A DNA stretch of 64,000 nt from Tumebacillus amylolyticus (GCF_016722965.1 NZ_JAEQNB010000001.1:785929-849928), one strand, 5' to 3'. Shown: positions 1 to 8,271, numbered from the stretch's first letter. Notes: a model not told the origin generated them from the sequence alone. Numbers and translations: made by a program.

Positions 1-515
1 CAGCGCTCCGAGGCGTTGTACTCGGTGAGGTCGAGCGGGAAGGATTTGTACATGTCAATCAGGTACTCCGGCACGTCATACAGCAAGTTGTACTTGGCTG
101 CGACCAACCCGCGTGTGTCGCTGACGACATGGAAGTTCAGTTCCAACTTCTCCGTTTGAGAGAGTGTGTTGTCCGGGCTCTGCGGCGAGATCGCGATCAA
201 TTGAGCGCCCAGTCGCTGGATGTCGGGCAGGATTTTTTGGTAGGACAGCAGTTGGACGTTGCAGTACGGGCACCACGCACCACGGTAGAATTGCAGGATG
301 ACCGGGCCTTTTTTCCACTCGTCCGACAAGCGGACCGGTTGCCCCAATGCATCGGTCAGTTGGAAATCGCGCGCCTTGCTCCCGACTTCCAGACCGGTGG
401 CAATGCCGGAGGATTGCAGGTCTTCGATGATCTTAAAGAGAATGCCGTGTACCTCCACAGGGGTTTTTGCAACAAAGTCCGCACGCATCTGTTTCAATTC
501 CAAGTTCAAACTCAT
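1..515 (-). CDS. AhpC/TSA-type peroxiredoxin, 3' end outside the window
   Basis: Reading from an ATG at 515, with AAGGAG about 11 bases upstream, the minus strand stays open for 171 codons to the window edge. The thioredoxin-fold active site reads YRGAWCPYCN, with two cysteines in a CPYC arrangement, after a segment (VGSKARDFQLTDALGQPV) typical of AhpC/TSA proteins. Family members reduce hydrogen or organic peroxides in the cytoplasm. The roughly 35-residue helical N-terminus before the fold matches the longer peroxiredoxin-like proteins of about 210 residues, so around 40 residues should lie beyond base 1. The family is clear; the exact subclass and physiological reductant cannot be told from this piece. 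Confidence 0.85.
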   Translation of the reverse strand, partial: MSLNLELKQMRADFVAKTPVEVHGILFKIIEDLQSSGIATGLEVGSKARDFQLTDALGQPVRLSDEWKKGPVILQFYRGAWCPYCNVQLLSYQKILPDIQRLGAQLIAISPQSPDNTLSQTEKLELNFHVVSDTRGLVAAKYNLLYDVPEYLIDMYKSFPLDLTEYNASER

Positions 516-588
516 CGAGGGTTCTCGCTCCTTGTAAAAGGGAATGAGAATAGTATAACGTTTTAAATGGACGAAGTCTTTCCTTTTG

Positions 589-1641
589 TTAAAATGCCCT
601 CGCCAGCATCTCCGCGACAACTTGCGGAGCCAACGCACTCTGCGTCAAGAACGACAGCACCACGGGGAAATCACGGCCCTTGATGCTCGCGAACGGCGAC
701 AGATCCTTCGCCAGCGTCCACGTGCCCTCGGCCGTCTCCATCTCTTGCAACTGCCTCACAATCTCCTCCAGCGGCGGGTGCCCGTAATAATGCCCGTTCG
801 TACTCCCGCTGAATGCAAACCCCGGTGCCCGCCACGCAAACGGCGTCTCCGCCCACATGTAGCCGGGGTACCAGAGATCGTAGTACGTGCCCTGCGGACC
901 TTCGACGGAGACGAGATGTACTTTATCCGGATCGAGCTTGTGGCGAACTTGCGGGAGGAGCAGCGCAGCATCGGTCAGCAACGAATTGAACGCAGGGATG
1001 TGCAACGCACGCTCATACTCTCCACGAACCGCATCAGCCGGGATGTGATAAAGCACGAAATGCTTCCCAAAAACTTCACGCCTCACCCGCCCCGACTCCA
1101 CCAGTTCCAACGACCGATCCACCACCGCATAGACGTCCTGCGCTTTCGGGTCTTGCGCCAAGTCCGACTCCAACAAACGAATCAGCAACTCAAACGCATC
1201 CTCGTAAATCTTGCGAATGTCCACTTTGTCCGCCTTCGCTCCAAAAATGAACTTCGTCAACGCCTGGTATGCCACTTGCGCCGGGCGGTCTCCCCAACCC
1301 ATAAAATCGCCCATCTCGGCAATTTGCACAATGGTTTCTCGATGTTTCAGGGCAAACTCACTATGTACCAACGTGAAGATCGACAGCACACCGTCGCAAT
1401 CCAAATGGTTGTTGATCGCCAACTCCCAGCCCTCCGTCGAATGGGCCGCGACGAACTTCATGCAGATCTCCGTAGACGTGTTCGCTTTGAATTCCTCAGG
1501 CGTCCGATTGGGAATCCAATGGCTCAACTCCATGTCCACGCCCTCGCGGTACGTACTGTCCGCCGACCCGTCGGCGAAAATCGTCTTCGCACTCTGCGGA
1601 CGAACGTCCGAACTTCCAAGCACAAAAAATTGCGGTATCAT
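589..1641 (-). CDS. Conserved hypothetical protein, DHH-like N-terminus (resembles DUF6687)
   Basis: A 350-residue cytoplasmic protein. I place the start at the ATG at 1641 (MIPQFFVLG), preceded by AGGAGG at good spacing; the longer frame to 1713 has no such site. Residues about 75-90 contain NNHLDCDGVLSIF, which resembles the metal-binding NHxDxDG signature of DHH phosphoesterases, followed by a second acidic patch (AEMGDFMGWGD). The C-terminal half carries LVSVEGPQGTYYDLWYPGY. I recall similar Bacilli proteins labelled DUF6687, but that name is from memory. A metal-dependent phosphoesterase role is inferred from the motif alone. It is transcribed on its own from a promoter at 1682-1710. Confidence 0.75.
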   Translation of the reverse strand: MIPQFFVLGSSDVRPQSAKTIFADGSADSTYREGVDMELSHWIPNRTPEEFKANTSTEICMKFVAAHSTEGWELAINNHLDCDGVLSIFTLVHSEFALKHRETIVQIAEMGDFMGWGDRPAQVAYQALTKFIFGAKADKVDIRKIYEDAFELLIRLLESDLAQDPKAQDVYAVVDRSLELVESGRVRREVFGKHFVLYHIPADAVRGEYERALHIPAFNSLLTDAALLLPQVRHKLDPDKVHLVSVEGPQGTYYDLWYPGYMWAETPFAWRAPGFAFSGSTNGHYYGHPPLEEIVRQLQEMETAEGTWTLAKDLSPFASIKGRDFPVVLSFLTQSALAPQVVAEMLARAF

Positions 1642-1681
1642 CAACCGGGTCCTCCTCTTTTTGTGACTTTCTATACATGTA

Positions 1682-1710
1682 AGTATAAGATCTTGATTTC
1701 CATAACACAA
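1682..1710 (-). promoter_or_regulatory. Sigma-A-type promoter for the DHH-like gene
   Basis: On the minus strand, TTGTGT and TATACT are separated by 17 bases, and the -10 box ends about 40 bases before the ATG at 1641. Confidence 0.55.
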
Positions 1711-1844
1711 CACCTTTTGTTATAATAACCAAGGAATGCCACTGCAGGAATCTCGCGGAGGCTTGCCGAATATATAGCGTTACAGAGCTAAAGTATTGCC
1801 TCGCTGACGTATCAGAGTTTGTGAAGCAGACTGGAGGGATAGAC

Positions 1845-2135
1845 GTGCAACTTGACAAGCTTCGAGACAAAACAGTTGACCAGCTTTTCGAAGCGATCCT
1901 CCAATTAGAATCGCTGGAAGAAGCGTATCTATTCTTTGATGATCTATGCACAGTCAATGAGGTGCAATCTCTGGCCCAACGCCTGGAAGTTGCCCGCATG
2001 TTGCGCAAGGGACATACGTACAATCAAATCGAAGCGGAGACCGGGGCCTCGACGGCGACGATCTCGCGCGTCAAGCGATGCCTGAACTACGGCACCGACG
2101 GATACAAGTTGGCGTTGGAACGCTTGAATCGATAG
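1845..2135 (+). CDS. yerC: YerC/YecD family TrpR-related DNA-binding protein
   Basis: A 96-residue protein almost colinear with B. subtilis YerC. It contains the blocks FFDDLCTVNEVQSLAQRLEV and GASTATISRVKRCLNYG, the TrpR-like helix-turn-helix core. The start is the GTG at 1845, six bases after GGAGGG at 1833-1838; an upstream in-frame GTG at 1821 lacks a ribosome site. Family members are TrpR-fold proteins of unsettled regulatory role and sit just upstream of pcrB and pcrA in Bacillus, as here. A terminator separates it from pcrB. No tryptophan genes are nearby, so a role as a trp repressor should not be assumed. Confidence 0.92.
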   Translation: MQLDKLRDKTVDQLFEAILQLESLEEAYLFFDDLCTVNEVQSLAQRLEVARMLRKGHTYNQIEAETGASTATISRVKRCLNYGTDGYKLALERLNR

Positions 2136-2151
2136 TTTTGACGGCAAACAG

Positions 2152-2180
2152 ACCTTCGCTTTCCTTTGAGCGGAGGTTTT
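2152..2180 (+). terminator. Intrinsic terminator after yerC
   Basis: An ACCTTCGCT / AGCGGAGGT stem (one mismatch) with an 8-base loop runs into a short T tract. Confidence 0.6.
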
Positions 2181-2236
2181 GTTATGTTTAGGAAGTCATG
2201 ATTAGGTCAGTTTGTAAAAAAAGGGAGGAAGTCCGT

Positions 2237-2953
2237 GTGACCAAGCCAAATGAGCAGCCGTGGCGCAACTGGCGGCACGTGGTCAAGCTCGACCCCGACC
2301 GTCCACTGCCGGAGAATTTGCTGGACGCGCTTCGCGAATCCGGCACCGACGCGGTGTTGCTCGGCGGGACGCAACGGATTACATACGACAACGTGAGCGC
2401 CTTGCTCGGTTCCTTGCGTCGTCACGTTCCGGAACTGCCGGTCTGGCAGGAGATTTCGTCCGAAGACGCGGTGGTCGACGGCGTGGACGGTTTTGCCATT
2501 CCGGTGGTGCTCAATGCCGGCGACCCGCGCTGGCTGATCGGCGAGCATGTTCGGGCGCTGCTCAAATACCGTCCGTTCATCGACTGGTCGAAGGTGTTGG
2601 TCGAGGGCTACCTCGTGCTCAACGAAAACTGCGCCGTCGCCGAGCTGACCGAAGCGCAAACGGAACTCACCCCCGACGAAGCGGCCGCCTATGCGGTGGC
2701 CGGGGAAGCGTTGCTGTCGATGCCGGTGATCTACATCGAGTACAGCGGCACGTACGGCGACCCCGCGACCGTGAAGGAAATCGCCCGCGTCGTGCAGAAC
2801 GCGCACATTTTCTACGGCGGGGGCATCGATTCCTATGAAAAAGCGGCGGAGATGGCGACGCTTGCCGACACGATCATCGTCGGCAATGCCCTGTACCGCG
2901 AAAACTGGCGCGAGGTGTTGGAGCAGACGGTACGAGCTGCGAAGAGTACGTAA
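2237..2953 (+). CDS. pcrB: Heptaprenylglyceryl phosphate synthase (PcrB)
   Basis: A 238-residue TIM-barrel prenyltransferase. In Firmicutes PcrB joins heptaprenyl diphosphate to sn-glycerol-1-phosphate, giving an archaeal-type ether lipid precursor. Visible family marks are the N-terminal HVVKLDPDRPLP, YIEYSGTYGDP near residue 175 and the phosphate-binding FYGGGIDSYEKA near residue 200, followed by ADTIIVGNALY. The start is the GTG at 2237 behind GGGAGGA at 2223-2229; the ATG at 2198 has no ribosome site. Length fits the roughly 230-residue family. In Bacillus pcrB sits directly before pcrA; here about 7.7 kb of other genes separate them, a local rearrangement. Confidence 0.95.
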   Translation: MTKPNEQPWRNWRHVVKLDPDRPLPENLLDALRESGTDAVLLGGTQRITYDNVSALLGSLRRHVPELPVWQEISSEDAVVDGVDGFAIPVVLNAGDPRWLIGEHVRALLKYRPFIDWSKVLVEGYLVLNENCAVAELTEAQTELTPDEAAAYAVAGEALLSMPVIYIEYSGTYGDPATVKEIARVVQNAHIFYGGGIDSYEKAAEMATLADTIIVGNALYRENWREVLEQTVRAAKST

Positions 2954-2954
2954 C

Positions 2955-2992
2955 AAAGGCACAGCCTCGCGGAGAGGATTGTGCCTTTTTTT
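2955..2992 (+). terminator. Intrinsic terminator after pcrB
   Basis: AAAGGCACA pairs with TGTGCCTTT around an inner CTC/GAG stem, followed by seven T residues. Confidence 0.8.
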
Positions 2993-3019
2993 CAAATGTC
3001 TGATTGGTGGAGGTGGCCG

Positions 3020-3697
3020 ATGAGAATCCATGTGTTGATTGCAGACGACGACCCGCACATTCGAACGCTGGTGAAGTTTTATCTGCTCAAAGAGGGCTAT
3101 GCGGTGCTGGAAGCATCCGACGGGATCGAAGCTTCCGCGATCTTGGAGCGGGAGAAAGTTCACCTCGCCGTCGTCGATGTGATGATGCCGGGCCGGGACG
3201 GGTTGGAGTTGTGCCGTGAAATTCGCGACGTGTACGACATCCCCGTCATCCTGTTGACGGCGAAAGGAGAAGTCGAGGACAAGGAACTGGGCTTCCTGTC
3301 GGGGACGGACGATTATCTCGTCAAGCCGTTTGAGCCCCGCGAGTTGCTGTTTCGGATGAAGGCGTTGCTTCGGCGCTACCAGATGATGTCGCAGGAGGTC
3401 TTGCGTTTCGCCGAGACGTGGATCGACCTCTCCAATTACGAAGTCCACGTGGCGGGCGAACCTCTGCAACTCCCGCGCAAGGAATTTGAATTGCTGGCCT
3501 TGCTCGCCGGCAATCCGGGCCGCATCTTGACCCGCGACCAACTGATTCAACGCATCTGGGGCATCGATTACGAAGGAGACTCCCGCACGGTGGACGTGCA
3601 TATCAAGCGACTGCGGGAACGATTGGCAGACGCCCGCGACGTGTCGATCGTGACCGTGCGGGGGCTTGGTTACAAGTTGGAGGCAGCGGGAGAATGA
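3020..3697 (+). CDS. OmpR/PhoB-family response regulator
   Basis: A 225-residue two-domain regulator. The receiver (1-120) has the acidic pocket DDD at 9-11, phosphoacceptor Asp53 in VVDVMMPG, and the conserved Thr and Lys in LLTAKG and YLVKPF. The C-terminal winged helix (130-225) contains the transactivation-loop sequence DQLIQRIWG and DVHIKRLRERL. The start is the ATG at 3020 after GGTGGAGG; the frame opens upstream without a better site. Its stop overlaps the kinase start by four bases (ATGA), so the two are translationally coupled. The likely target is the MMPL gene downstream, whose upstream region holds a GTTCAT direct repeat at 5080-5096. Confidence 0.95.
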   Translation: MRIHVLIADDDPHIRTLVKFYLLKEGYAVLEASDGIEASAILEREKVHLAVVDVMMPGRDGLELCREIRDVYDIPVILLTAKGEVEDKELGFLSGTDDYLVKPFEPRELLFRMKALLRRYQMMSQEVLRFAETWIDLSNYEVHVAGEPLQLPRKEFELLALLAGNPGRILTRDQLIQRIWGIDYEGDSRTVDVHIKRLRERLADARDVSIVTVRGLGYKLEAAGE

Positions 3698-5073
3698 GGA
3701 CGTTGTATGTACGCATCGTGGTGCTGACGATTCTCGCTTTGCTGGTGAGCAGCGTGCTGTCGTTCCTGCTCGCGAATCTCTACTACCAGAGTTTCCTCAA
3801 ATCGTACAACGAAGAAAAATTGATGGGCGTCGCCGAGAGCTTGGTGGCGGAGTACGAAGCCAATCCGACGTTGGAGCTCGACCCGTACTTGCAGACGGCG
3901 GCTCATCTCAACTATCAACTGTTCACCATCGACGAGCAGGGTCATCGAACAAGCTACGGAACGGAGTTCAAAGACGATCGATTGGATGATGGGGTCGTGC
4001 AGAGGGTGCTTGGCGGCGAGAAGTACCAAGGGATTTTAGAGAACCGGCACGGGCTGTTCGTCACGGGCTTTTTTGAAAATACGTTGCAGAACTCTGTCGG
4101 CGTTCCCTTGCATGTTGGAGGGAAGACGTACGCGGTGTTTCTGAGACCCGACATTGAACGGATGTTTGGCGAAGTGCGCGTTCTGCTGGCGTTCTTGCTG
4201 GTGGGGACGTTGGTGTTGAGTTTGCTGTTCCTCGTCGTGTTCATGCGTTTCGTGGTCAAACCGATCAACCGCTTGACGGCCGCCACGCAAAAAATCGCCG
4301 AGGGCGAGTACGACATCCGTCTGGAATCGTCACGCCGAGATGAGATCGGCGAATTGGCGCGGCAGTTTTCCAAGATGGCGGGCGAGTTGAAACAGGTGGA
4401 AGCGATGAGACAGGAGTTCGTCTCCAACGTCTCGCACGAAATTCAATCGCCGCTCACCTCGATCAAGGGCTTCTCGCAAGCCCTGCGCACCGCAGACATG
4501 GAAGCGGACGAACGCGACCTCTACTTAGGCATCATCGAAGCGGAAAGCGAGCGCCTCTCGTCGCTAAGCAAGCAATTGCTGACGCTCGCGTCGTTGGAAC
4601 GAGAATCAGCGGCTCCCGACAAGACTCCCTATCGCCTCGACGAGCAGATTCGCGAGGCCGTCCTCGTCTTGGAGTGGCAATGGCAGGAGAAAAACTTGCA
4701 CATGGCGCTCGACTTGCCGGAAGTCACCGTGCAAGGAGATCGCCAATTGTTGCATCTCGTCTGGATCAATTTGCTGACGAACGCAATCAAATTCACCCCG
4801 GCGGAAGGCTCCGTCGAAGTGGAGTTGATCAACGAAGGGTCCGACTTGTGGATCACGATTCGCGACACGGGCATCGGCATCCCCGCTTCCGAAGTGCCGC
4901 GGGTGTTCGAGCGTTTTTACAAAGGGGACAAGTCCCGCAATCGAACGGCCGCCGGCAGCGGGCTGGGGCTTGCCATCGTCTCCAAGATCGTGGCTCTGCA
5001 CAGAGGCCATATCCACGTCGAGAGTGAGTGGGGCGTGGGGACGGAGGTGCGGGTTCGGTTGCCGAGGCTGTAA
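3694..5073 (+). CDS. Sensor histidine kinase, membrane-bound, with HAMP domain
   Basis: A 459-residue kinase partnered with the preceding regulator. Order of parts: TM helix about 6-28, extracytoplasmic sensor about 29-158, TM helix about 160-185, HAMP about 186-238, HisKA with phosphorylatable His248 in VSHEIQSPLT, then HATPase with N box NLLTNAIKF (about 359), G1 box DTGIGI (about 391) and G2 box GSGLGLAI (about 421). All catalytic boxes are intact. An unusual Q replaces the common R or L after SHEI. The sensor of about 130 residues resembles PhoR/YkoH-like kinases without a recognisable ligand motif, so the signal is unknown; export of a toxic lipid or peptide by the MMPL neighbour suggests envelope stress. 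Confidence 0.95.
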   Translation: MRTLYVRIVVLTILALLVSSVLSFLLANLYYQSFLKSYNEEKLMGVAESLVAEYEANPTLELDPYLQTAAHLNYQLFTIDEQGHRTSYGTEFKDDRLDDGVVQRVLGGEKYQGILENRHGLFVTGFFENTLQNSVGVPLHVGGKTYAVFLRPDIERMFGEVRVLLAFLLVGTLVLSLLFLVVFMRFVVKPINRLTAATQKIAEGEYDIRLESSRRDEIGELARQFSKMAGELKQVEAMRQEFVSNVSHEIQSPLTSIKGFSQALRTADMEADERDLYLGIIEAESERLSSLSKQLLTLASLERESAAPDKTPYRLDEQIREAVLVLEWQWQEKNLHMALDLPEVTVQGDRQLLHLVWINLLTNAIKFTPAEGSVEVELINEGSDLWITIRDTGIGIPASEVPRVFERFYKGDKSRNRTAAGSGLGLAIVSKIVALHRGHIHVESEWGVGTEVRVRLPRL

Positions 5074-5079
5074 TCTGAA

Positions 5080-5112
5080 GTTCATCTTTTGTTCATGTTG
5101 GTCTCCTAGAAT
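5080..5112 (+). promoter_or_regulatory. Candidate response-regulator site and promoter upstream of the MMPL gene
   Basis: GTTCAT-N5-GTTCAT at 5080-5096 is a perfect direct repeat with an 11-base period, the usual arrangement for an OmpR-family dimer. It lies where a -35 box would be for the -10-like TAGAAT at 5107-5112, and no good -35 hexamer is present, as for an activator-dependent promoter. Autoregulation through the adjacent two-component system is inferred. Confidence 0.5.
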
Positions 5113-5157
5113 TCGAGATGTGCTCAAGGAGATACCATCTGAACAGGAGGTTGAATC

Positions 5158-7314
5158 ATGTTCAAAGTCATACAAGCTGTGACCAAGATGGCGAGCGGAA
5201 AGCGAGGGGCCAAGATTGTAGTGGGGCTCTGGTTGGCTTTTGCGCTCGTCTTGTCGTTTCTGGCTCCGTCAAGCAAGTTGTTTGCCGTCAACTCGAATTC
5301 GTCCGACTTGCCGGCGGGCCTGCCATCGGAAGTGGCAAGCGTCGTGCGGGAGAAGCACTTTCCCACTGAGGACGGCTTGACGGCGTTGCTGGTGTTCCAT
5401 GAAGAAACTCCGCTCACGGAGGAACAACAGACGCGAGTGGCGGAAGTCAGCCGTTTGCTGTCTGAGGAAAACCTGCAAGGGGTCGCAACTTCAACCCCCT
5501 TGTACCAAATGCCGGCTGCGGCGTGGGGGCCTTTTTTCTCCGAGGATCGCACCACGCTGATGCTGCCCGTTTCTTTGAAAAAAGACCTCGATTCGCACGG
5601 TGTGCGCGAGGTCGTCCAACAGATCAACGAGCTCGTGCAAACGAAGGTGCTCGGCACGCTGCACGTTTCGATCACGGGACCTGCGGGGATTTCGTCTGAC
5701 GCAATCGGGGTGTTTCAAAATGCCGATTTCGTGTTGATGCTGACTTCGGTCGTGCTGATTCTGATCCTCTTGATCTTGTTGTACCGCTCTCCGTTGCTGG
5801 CTGTTGTTCCGCTTGTGATGGCGGGGATTCTGTACGAAATCGCAGATCGACTGCTTGGGCTTGGAGCCAAAAACGGTATGTTCGTTGTGGAGAGCCAAGC
5901 GTTGTCGATCATGATGATCTTGCTGTTTGCCGTGTTGACCGACTACGCTCTGTTCGTGTTCTCGAGGTATCGTGACGAATTGCGCAAAACGTCGTCCCAA
6001 TATGAGGCGATGCAAGAGGCGATGAAGCACGTCGGGGAGCCGATCTTCTTCAGCGGTTCGATCATTTTGGTCTCGGTGTTGACGTTGTCGGTGGCGCTGT
6101 TCAAACCGTACCAACACTTTGCTCCCGTGTTCGGAGTGGCGCTGGTCGTCGTGTTGCTGGGCGGGTTGACGTTGATCCCTGCCGGTTTCGCGCTTCTGGG
6201 ACGCAAGGCATTCTGGCCGTTCCTGCCGCGCGTTGGCGAAGTTCCCTCTGCGAAACTTGGGCTTTGGGATCGCATGGGCCGCTTGGTCACGAAAAAACCG
6301 CGCCTCCTCGCAGGCGGGTTGACGCTGCTGTTGCTGGGCGCGTCGTTGTTCATCGGAAACATCCAGTTCTCATACAATCTCTTGAAGTCGTTTCCGGGCG
6401 ATACGCCCTCGCGCGTAGGATTCGAAACGTTGCAGCAGCACTTCCCGCCGGGGGCGTTGGCACCCTCCACCGTACTTGTGGAAAGTCGGCAGACGTTGGA
6501 TGCGGGGAGTCAGACATCGCTTGAAAACTTGCGGTCGAAACTGAGTGAAGTTTCGGGCGTGAAGTCGGTAACGCTTGGAAAAAATGCGCTGTCCTCGGAC
6601 CTTCATGCGGCACAGCTTCAACTGGTGCTTTCCCATGACCCGTATGACCCCGCCGCGATGCAGACGGTGGTGACCATCCGTGAAGAAGCGCAGCGTTTTT
6701 TGCAAGACAGTGGGTTTGATTCGCAACAAGTTTCGTTGCATGTAGCAGGGCAGACGGCGACGCAGTTGGATACGCGAACGGTGAATGATCGGGATACGAA
6801 GCTGGTGCTCGTCCTCGTGACGCTGTTGACCACCGTGTTGCTGATCTTCCAATCGCGCTCGCTGATCGCACCGATTTATATGATGGGGACGATTCTCTTG
6901 ACGTATGCGACGTCCTTGGGGATCACGTGGGTTGTGTTTCACAACCTTCTCGGGTACGAGTCGATCTCCTATCGCATACCGCTGTACTCGTTCGTGTTCT
7001 TGGTCGCGTTGGGCGTGGATTACAACATCCTCTTGCTCTCACGCATTCGAGAGGAAGTTCAGCACGCAGACTTGCCAACGGCGATTCGCCGAGCCGTCTC
7101 CGTGACGGGCAAGACGATTTCGTCGGCAGGCTTGATCCTCGTCGCGACGTTCTCCGTGCTGATGACACAACCGTTGTTGGAACTCGTGCTGTTCGGATTC
7201 GTCGTCGGACTCGGGGTGTTGATCGACACGTTCCTCGTTCGGAGTTTGTTGATGCCGTCGATCATGCTGTTGCTCGGACGCTGGAACTGGTGGCCGGGAC
7301 GAAAACAAAACTAA
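5158..7314 (+). CDS. MMPL/RND-family transporter (YdgH-like)
   Basis: A 718-residue membrane protein with the duplicated MMPL layout. Each half has one TM helix (about 22-42 and about 378-396), a large outside domain, then a bundle of about five TM helices. Characteristic segments are LTDYALFVFSRYRDEL (about 255-270) and its counterpart LGVDYNILLLSRIREEV (about 615-630), which hold the conserved Asp-Tyr pair used in proton coupling in this superfamily. Relatives export lipids, siderophores or antimicrobial compounds. AGGAGG precedes the ATG. The position directly after the two-component pair, with a direct repeat in the 84-base gap, suggests inducible expression. The substrate is unknown. Confidence 0.9.
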   Translation: MFKVIQAVTKMASGKRGAKIVVGLWLAFALVLSFLAPSSKLFAVNSNSSDLPAGLPSEVASVVREKHFPTEDGLTALLVFHEETPLTEEQQTRVAEVSRLLSEENLQGVATSTPLYQMPAAAWGPFFSEDRTTLMLPVSLKKDLDSHGVREVVQQINELVQTKVLGTLHVSITGPAGISSDAIGVFQNADFVLMLTSVVLILILLILLYRSPLLAVVPLVMAGILYEIADRLLGLGAKNGMFVVESQALSIMMILLFAVLTDYALFVFSRYRDELRKTSSQYEAMQEAMKHVGEPIFFSGSIILVSVLTLSVALFKPYQHFAPVFGVALVVVLLGGLTLIPAGFALLGRKAFWPFLPRVGEVPSAKLGLWDRMGRLVTKKPRLLAGGLTLLLLGASLFIGNIQFSYNLLKSFPGDTPSRVGFETLQQHFPPGALAPSTVLVESRQTLDAGSQTSLENLRSKLSEVSGVKSVTLGKNALSSDLHAAQLQLVLSHDPYDPAAMQTVVTIREEAQRFLQDSGFDSQQVSLHVAGQTATQLDTRTVNDRDTKLVLVLVTLLTTVLLIFQSRSLIAPIYMMGTILLTYATSLGITWVVFHNLLGYESISYRIPLYSFVFLVALGVDYNILLLSRIREEVQHADLPTAIRRAVSVTGKTISSAGLILVATFSVLMTQPLLELVLFGFVVGLGVLIDTFLVRSLLMPSIMLLLGRWNWWPGRKQN

Positions 7315-7339
7315 CTACTAAAAAGGGGACTGGATCAAT

Positions 7340-7798
7340 ATGTTGGGATTTCTCTACTTTTTGCATCTGACAGGCTTGACCGCTTGGATCGGTTCGATGG
7401 TGTTGCTCGTGATCATGTTGGTGAGTGTGCGCAAGAACTTGGAGGAATGGAACGGCAAACCGCTGTTCCTCCTCGCCACTCGTTTGGTCAAATGGCTGCT
7501 TAACGGTGCCGCTCTCGCCGTGCTCATTTCCGGAGTCGGCCTGATTCAAAAGCTCGGTTTCACAGAAGCTTCCAAACCGTTCTACGTCAAATTCATGGAG
7601 CAAACCGGCGGACTCACGCTGTTGCTCTTCATCATCTTGATGACTTTGTTCAGCAACCGCGCCACCAAACAACTCAAGCAAGAAAAAAACCTCACCGCCG
7701 GTGTGTTTCCCAAGATTCTCATCCGGTACTCGACTGCACTGACCGTCTTCGTCGTCTTGGGCTTGGCTGTCCTCTTCGTCGTCAGCAACAGATACTAA
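7340..7798 (+). CDS. Small four-helix membrane protein, function unknown
   Basis: A 152-residue protein beginning 25 bases after the MMPL stop, with a good AAAGGGGA ribosome site, so probably the last gene of that operon. Four hydrophobic spans are visible at about 5-25, 48-68, 88-108 and 128-148. A conserved-looking LHLTGLTAWIGSM lies in helix 1; His8 with a following Trp-Ile-Gly resembles heme-binding or CopD/YhhN-like small membrane proteins, but I cannot place it in a family. Its link to the exporter (accessory subunit or resistance factor) is inferred from position only. Confidence 0.75.
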   Translation: MLGFLYFLHLTGLTAWIGSMVLLVIMLVSVRKNLEEWNGKPLFLLATRLVKWLLNGAALAVLISGVGLIQKLGFTEASKPFYVKFMEQTGGLTLLLFIILMTLFSNRATKQLKQEKNLTAGVFPKILIRYSTALTVFVVLGLAVLFVVSNRY

Positions 7799-7811
7799 AA
7801 AAAGAAAACGC

Positions 7812-7844
7812 AAAAAAACCACTGATCCAAGATCAGTGGTTTTC
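7812..7844. terminator. Bidirectional terminator between the MMPL operon and the tRNA cluster
   Basis: AACCACTGATC and GATCAGTGGTT form an 11-bp stem with a 2-base gap, flanked by A and T tracts on both sides, so it can end both the plus-strand operon and the minus-strand tRNA transcript. Confidence 0.8.
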
Positions 7845-7849
7845 TCATA

Positions 7850-7926
7850 TGGTCGGAATGCAGGGATTCGAACCCTGGACCTCACGCTCCCGAAGCGTGC
7901 GCGCTACCAAGCTGCGCTACATTCCG
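7850..7926 (-). tRNA. tRNA-Pro(CGG), copy 3 of the tandem array
   Basis: A full cloverleaf on the minus strand: acceptor CGGAATG/CATTCCG with discriminator A and encoded CCA (7850-7852), D arm GCGC/GCGC, anticodon stem CACGC/GCGTG with loop TTCGGGA (anticodon CGG, reads CCG), T arm CAGGG/CCCTG with loop TTCGAAT. It is 77 bases long and identical to the two other copies. It is the last transcribed of the three. Confidence 0.97.
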
Positions 7927-7949
7927 ATATGGAATTGATAGAGAAGAAA

Positions 7950-8026
7950 TGGTCGGAATGCAGGGATTCGAACCCTGGACCTCACGCTCCCGAAGCGTGC
8001 GCGCTACCAAGCTGCGCTACATTCCG
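7950..8026 (-). tRNA. tRNA-Pro(CGG), copy 2 of the tandem array
   Basis: Identical to the copy at 7850-7926, exactly 100 bases away, with CCA encoded. The 23-base spacer to its neighbour also resembles the other spacer (both run GGAATT...GAGAAGAAA), which points to recent tandem duplication. Confidence 0.97.
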
Positions 8027-8051
8027 ATATTGGAATTTGAAAGAGAAGAAA

Positions 8052-8128
8052 TGGTCGGAATGCAGGGATTCGAACCCTGGACCTCACGCTCCCGAAGCGT
8101 GCGCGCTACCAAGCTGCGCTACATTCCG
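8052..8128 (-). tRNA. tRNA-Pro(CGG), copy 1 of the tandem array
   Basis: First transcribed copy, identical in sequence to the other two, CCA encoded at 8052-8054. It lies about 50 bases downstream of the promoter at 8177-8205. Confidence 0.97.
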
Positions 8129-8176
8129 ACGTATCAAGTTTCGTAAAAAACGTTGTCAGCGTCGCCGACAGAAGAT

Positions 8177-8205
8177 AATATAACATGTTCGAATTGGCGG
8201 GTCAA
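8177..8205 (-). promoter_or_regulatory. Promoter of the tRNA-Pro array
   Basis: TTGACC (8200-8205) and TATATT (8177-8182) are separated by exactly 17 bases on the minus strand, close to the sigma-A consensus and fitting a strong tRNA promoter. Confidence 0.8.
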
Positions 8206-8230
8206 GCAAAATTGCAAAGAAACCTGAAAA

Positions 8231-8261
8231 GAAAAAATCCCCTCGCGAGGAAGGGATTTTG
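8231..8261 (-). terminator. Intrinsic terminator after the site-2 protease gene
   Basis: AAAATCCC pairs with GGGATTTT around a TCGCGA-centred inner stem; the minus-strand side ends in a T tract. Confidence 0.7.
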
Positions 8262-8271
8262 TGATACGCTT

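Noticed and set aside
586..1725. Long plus-strand frame opposite the DHH-like gene
   Set aside because: Arg/His-rich composition, no ribosome site, and exactly antiparallel to a gene with good motifs.
1821..1844. Longer yerC starting at the GTG at 1821
   Set aside because: The GGAGGG site lies after this codon and points to the GTG at 1845, which also matches the usual YerC N-terminus.
7836..8183. Plus-strand frame of 115 codons with internal repeats (MQGFEPWTSRSRSVRATKLR-type)
   Set aside because: It is the reverse complement of the three tRNA-Pro genes read as protein, a well-known false gene.
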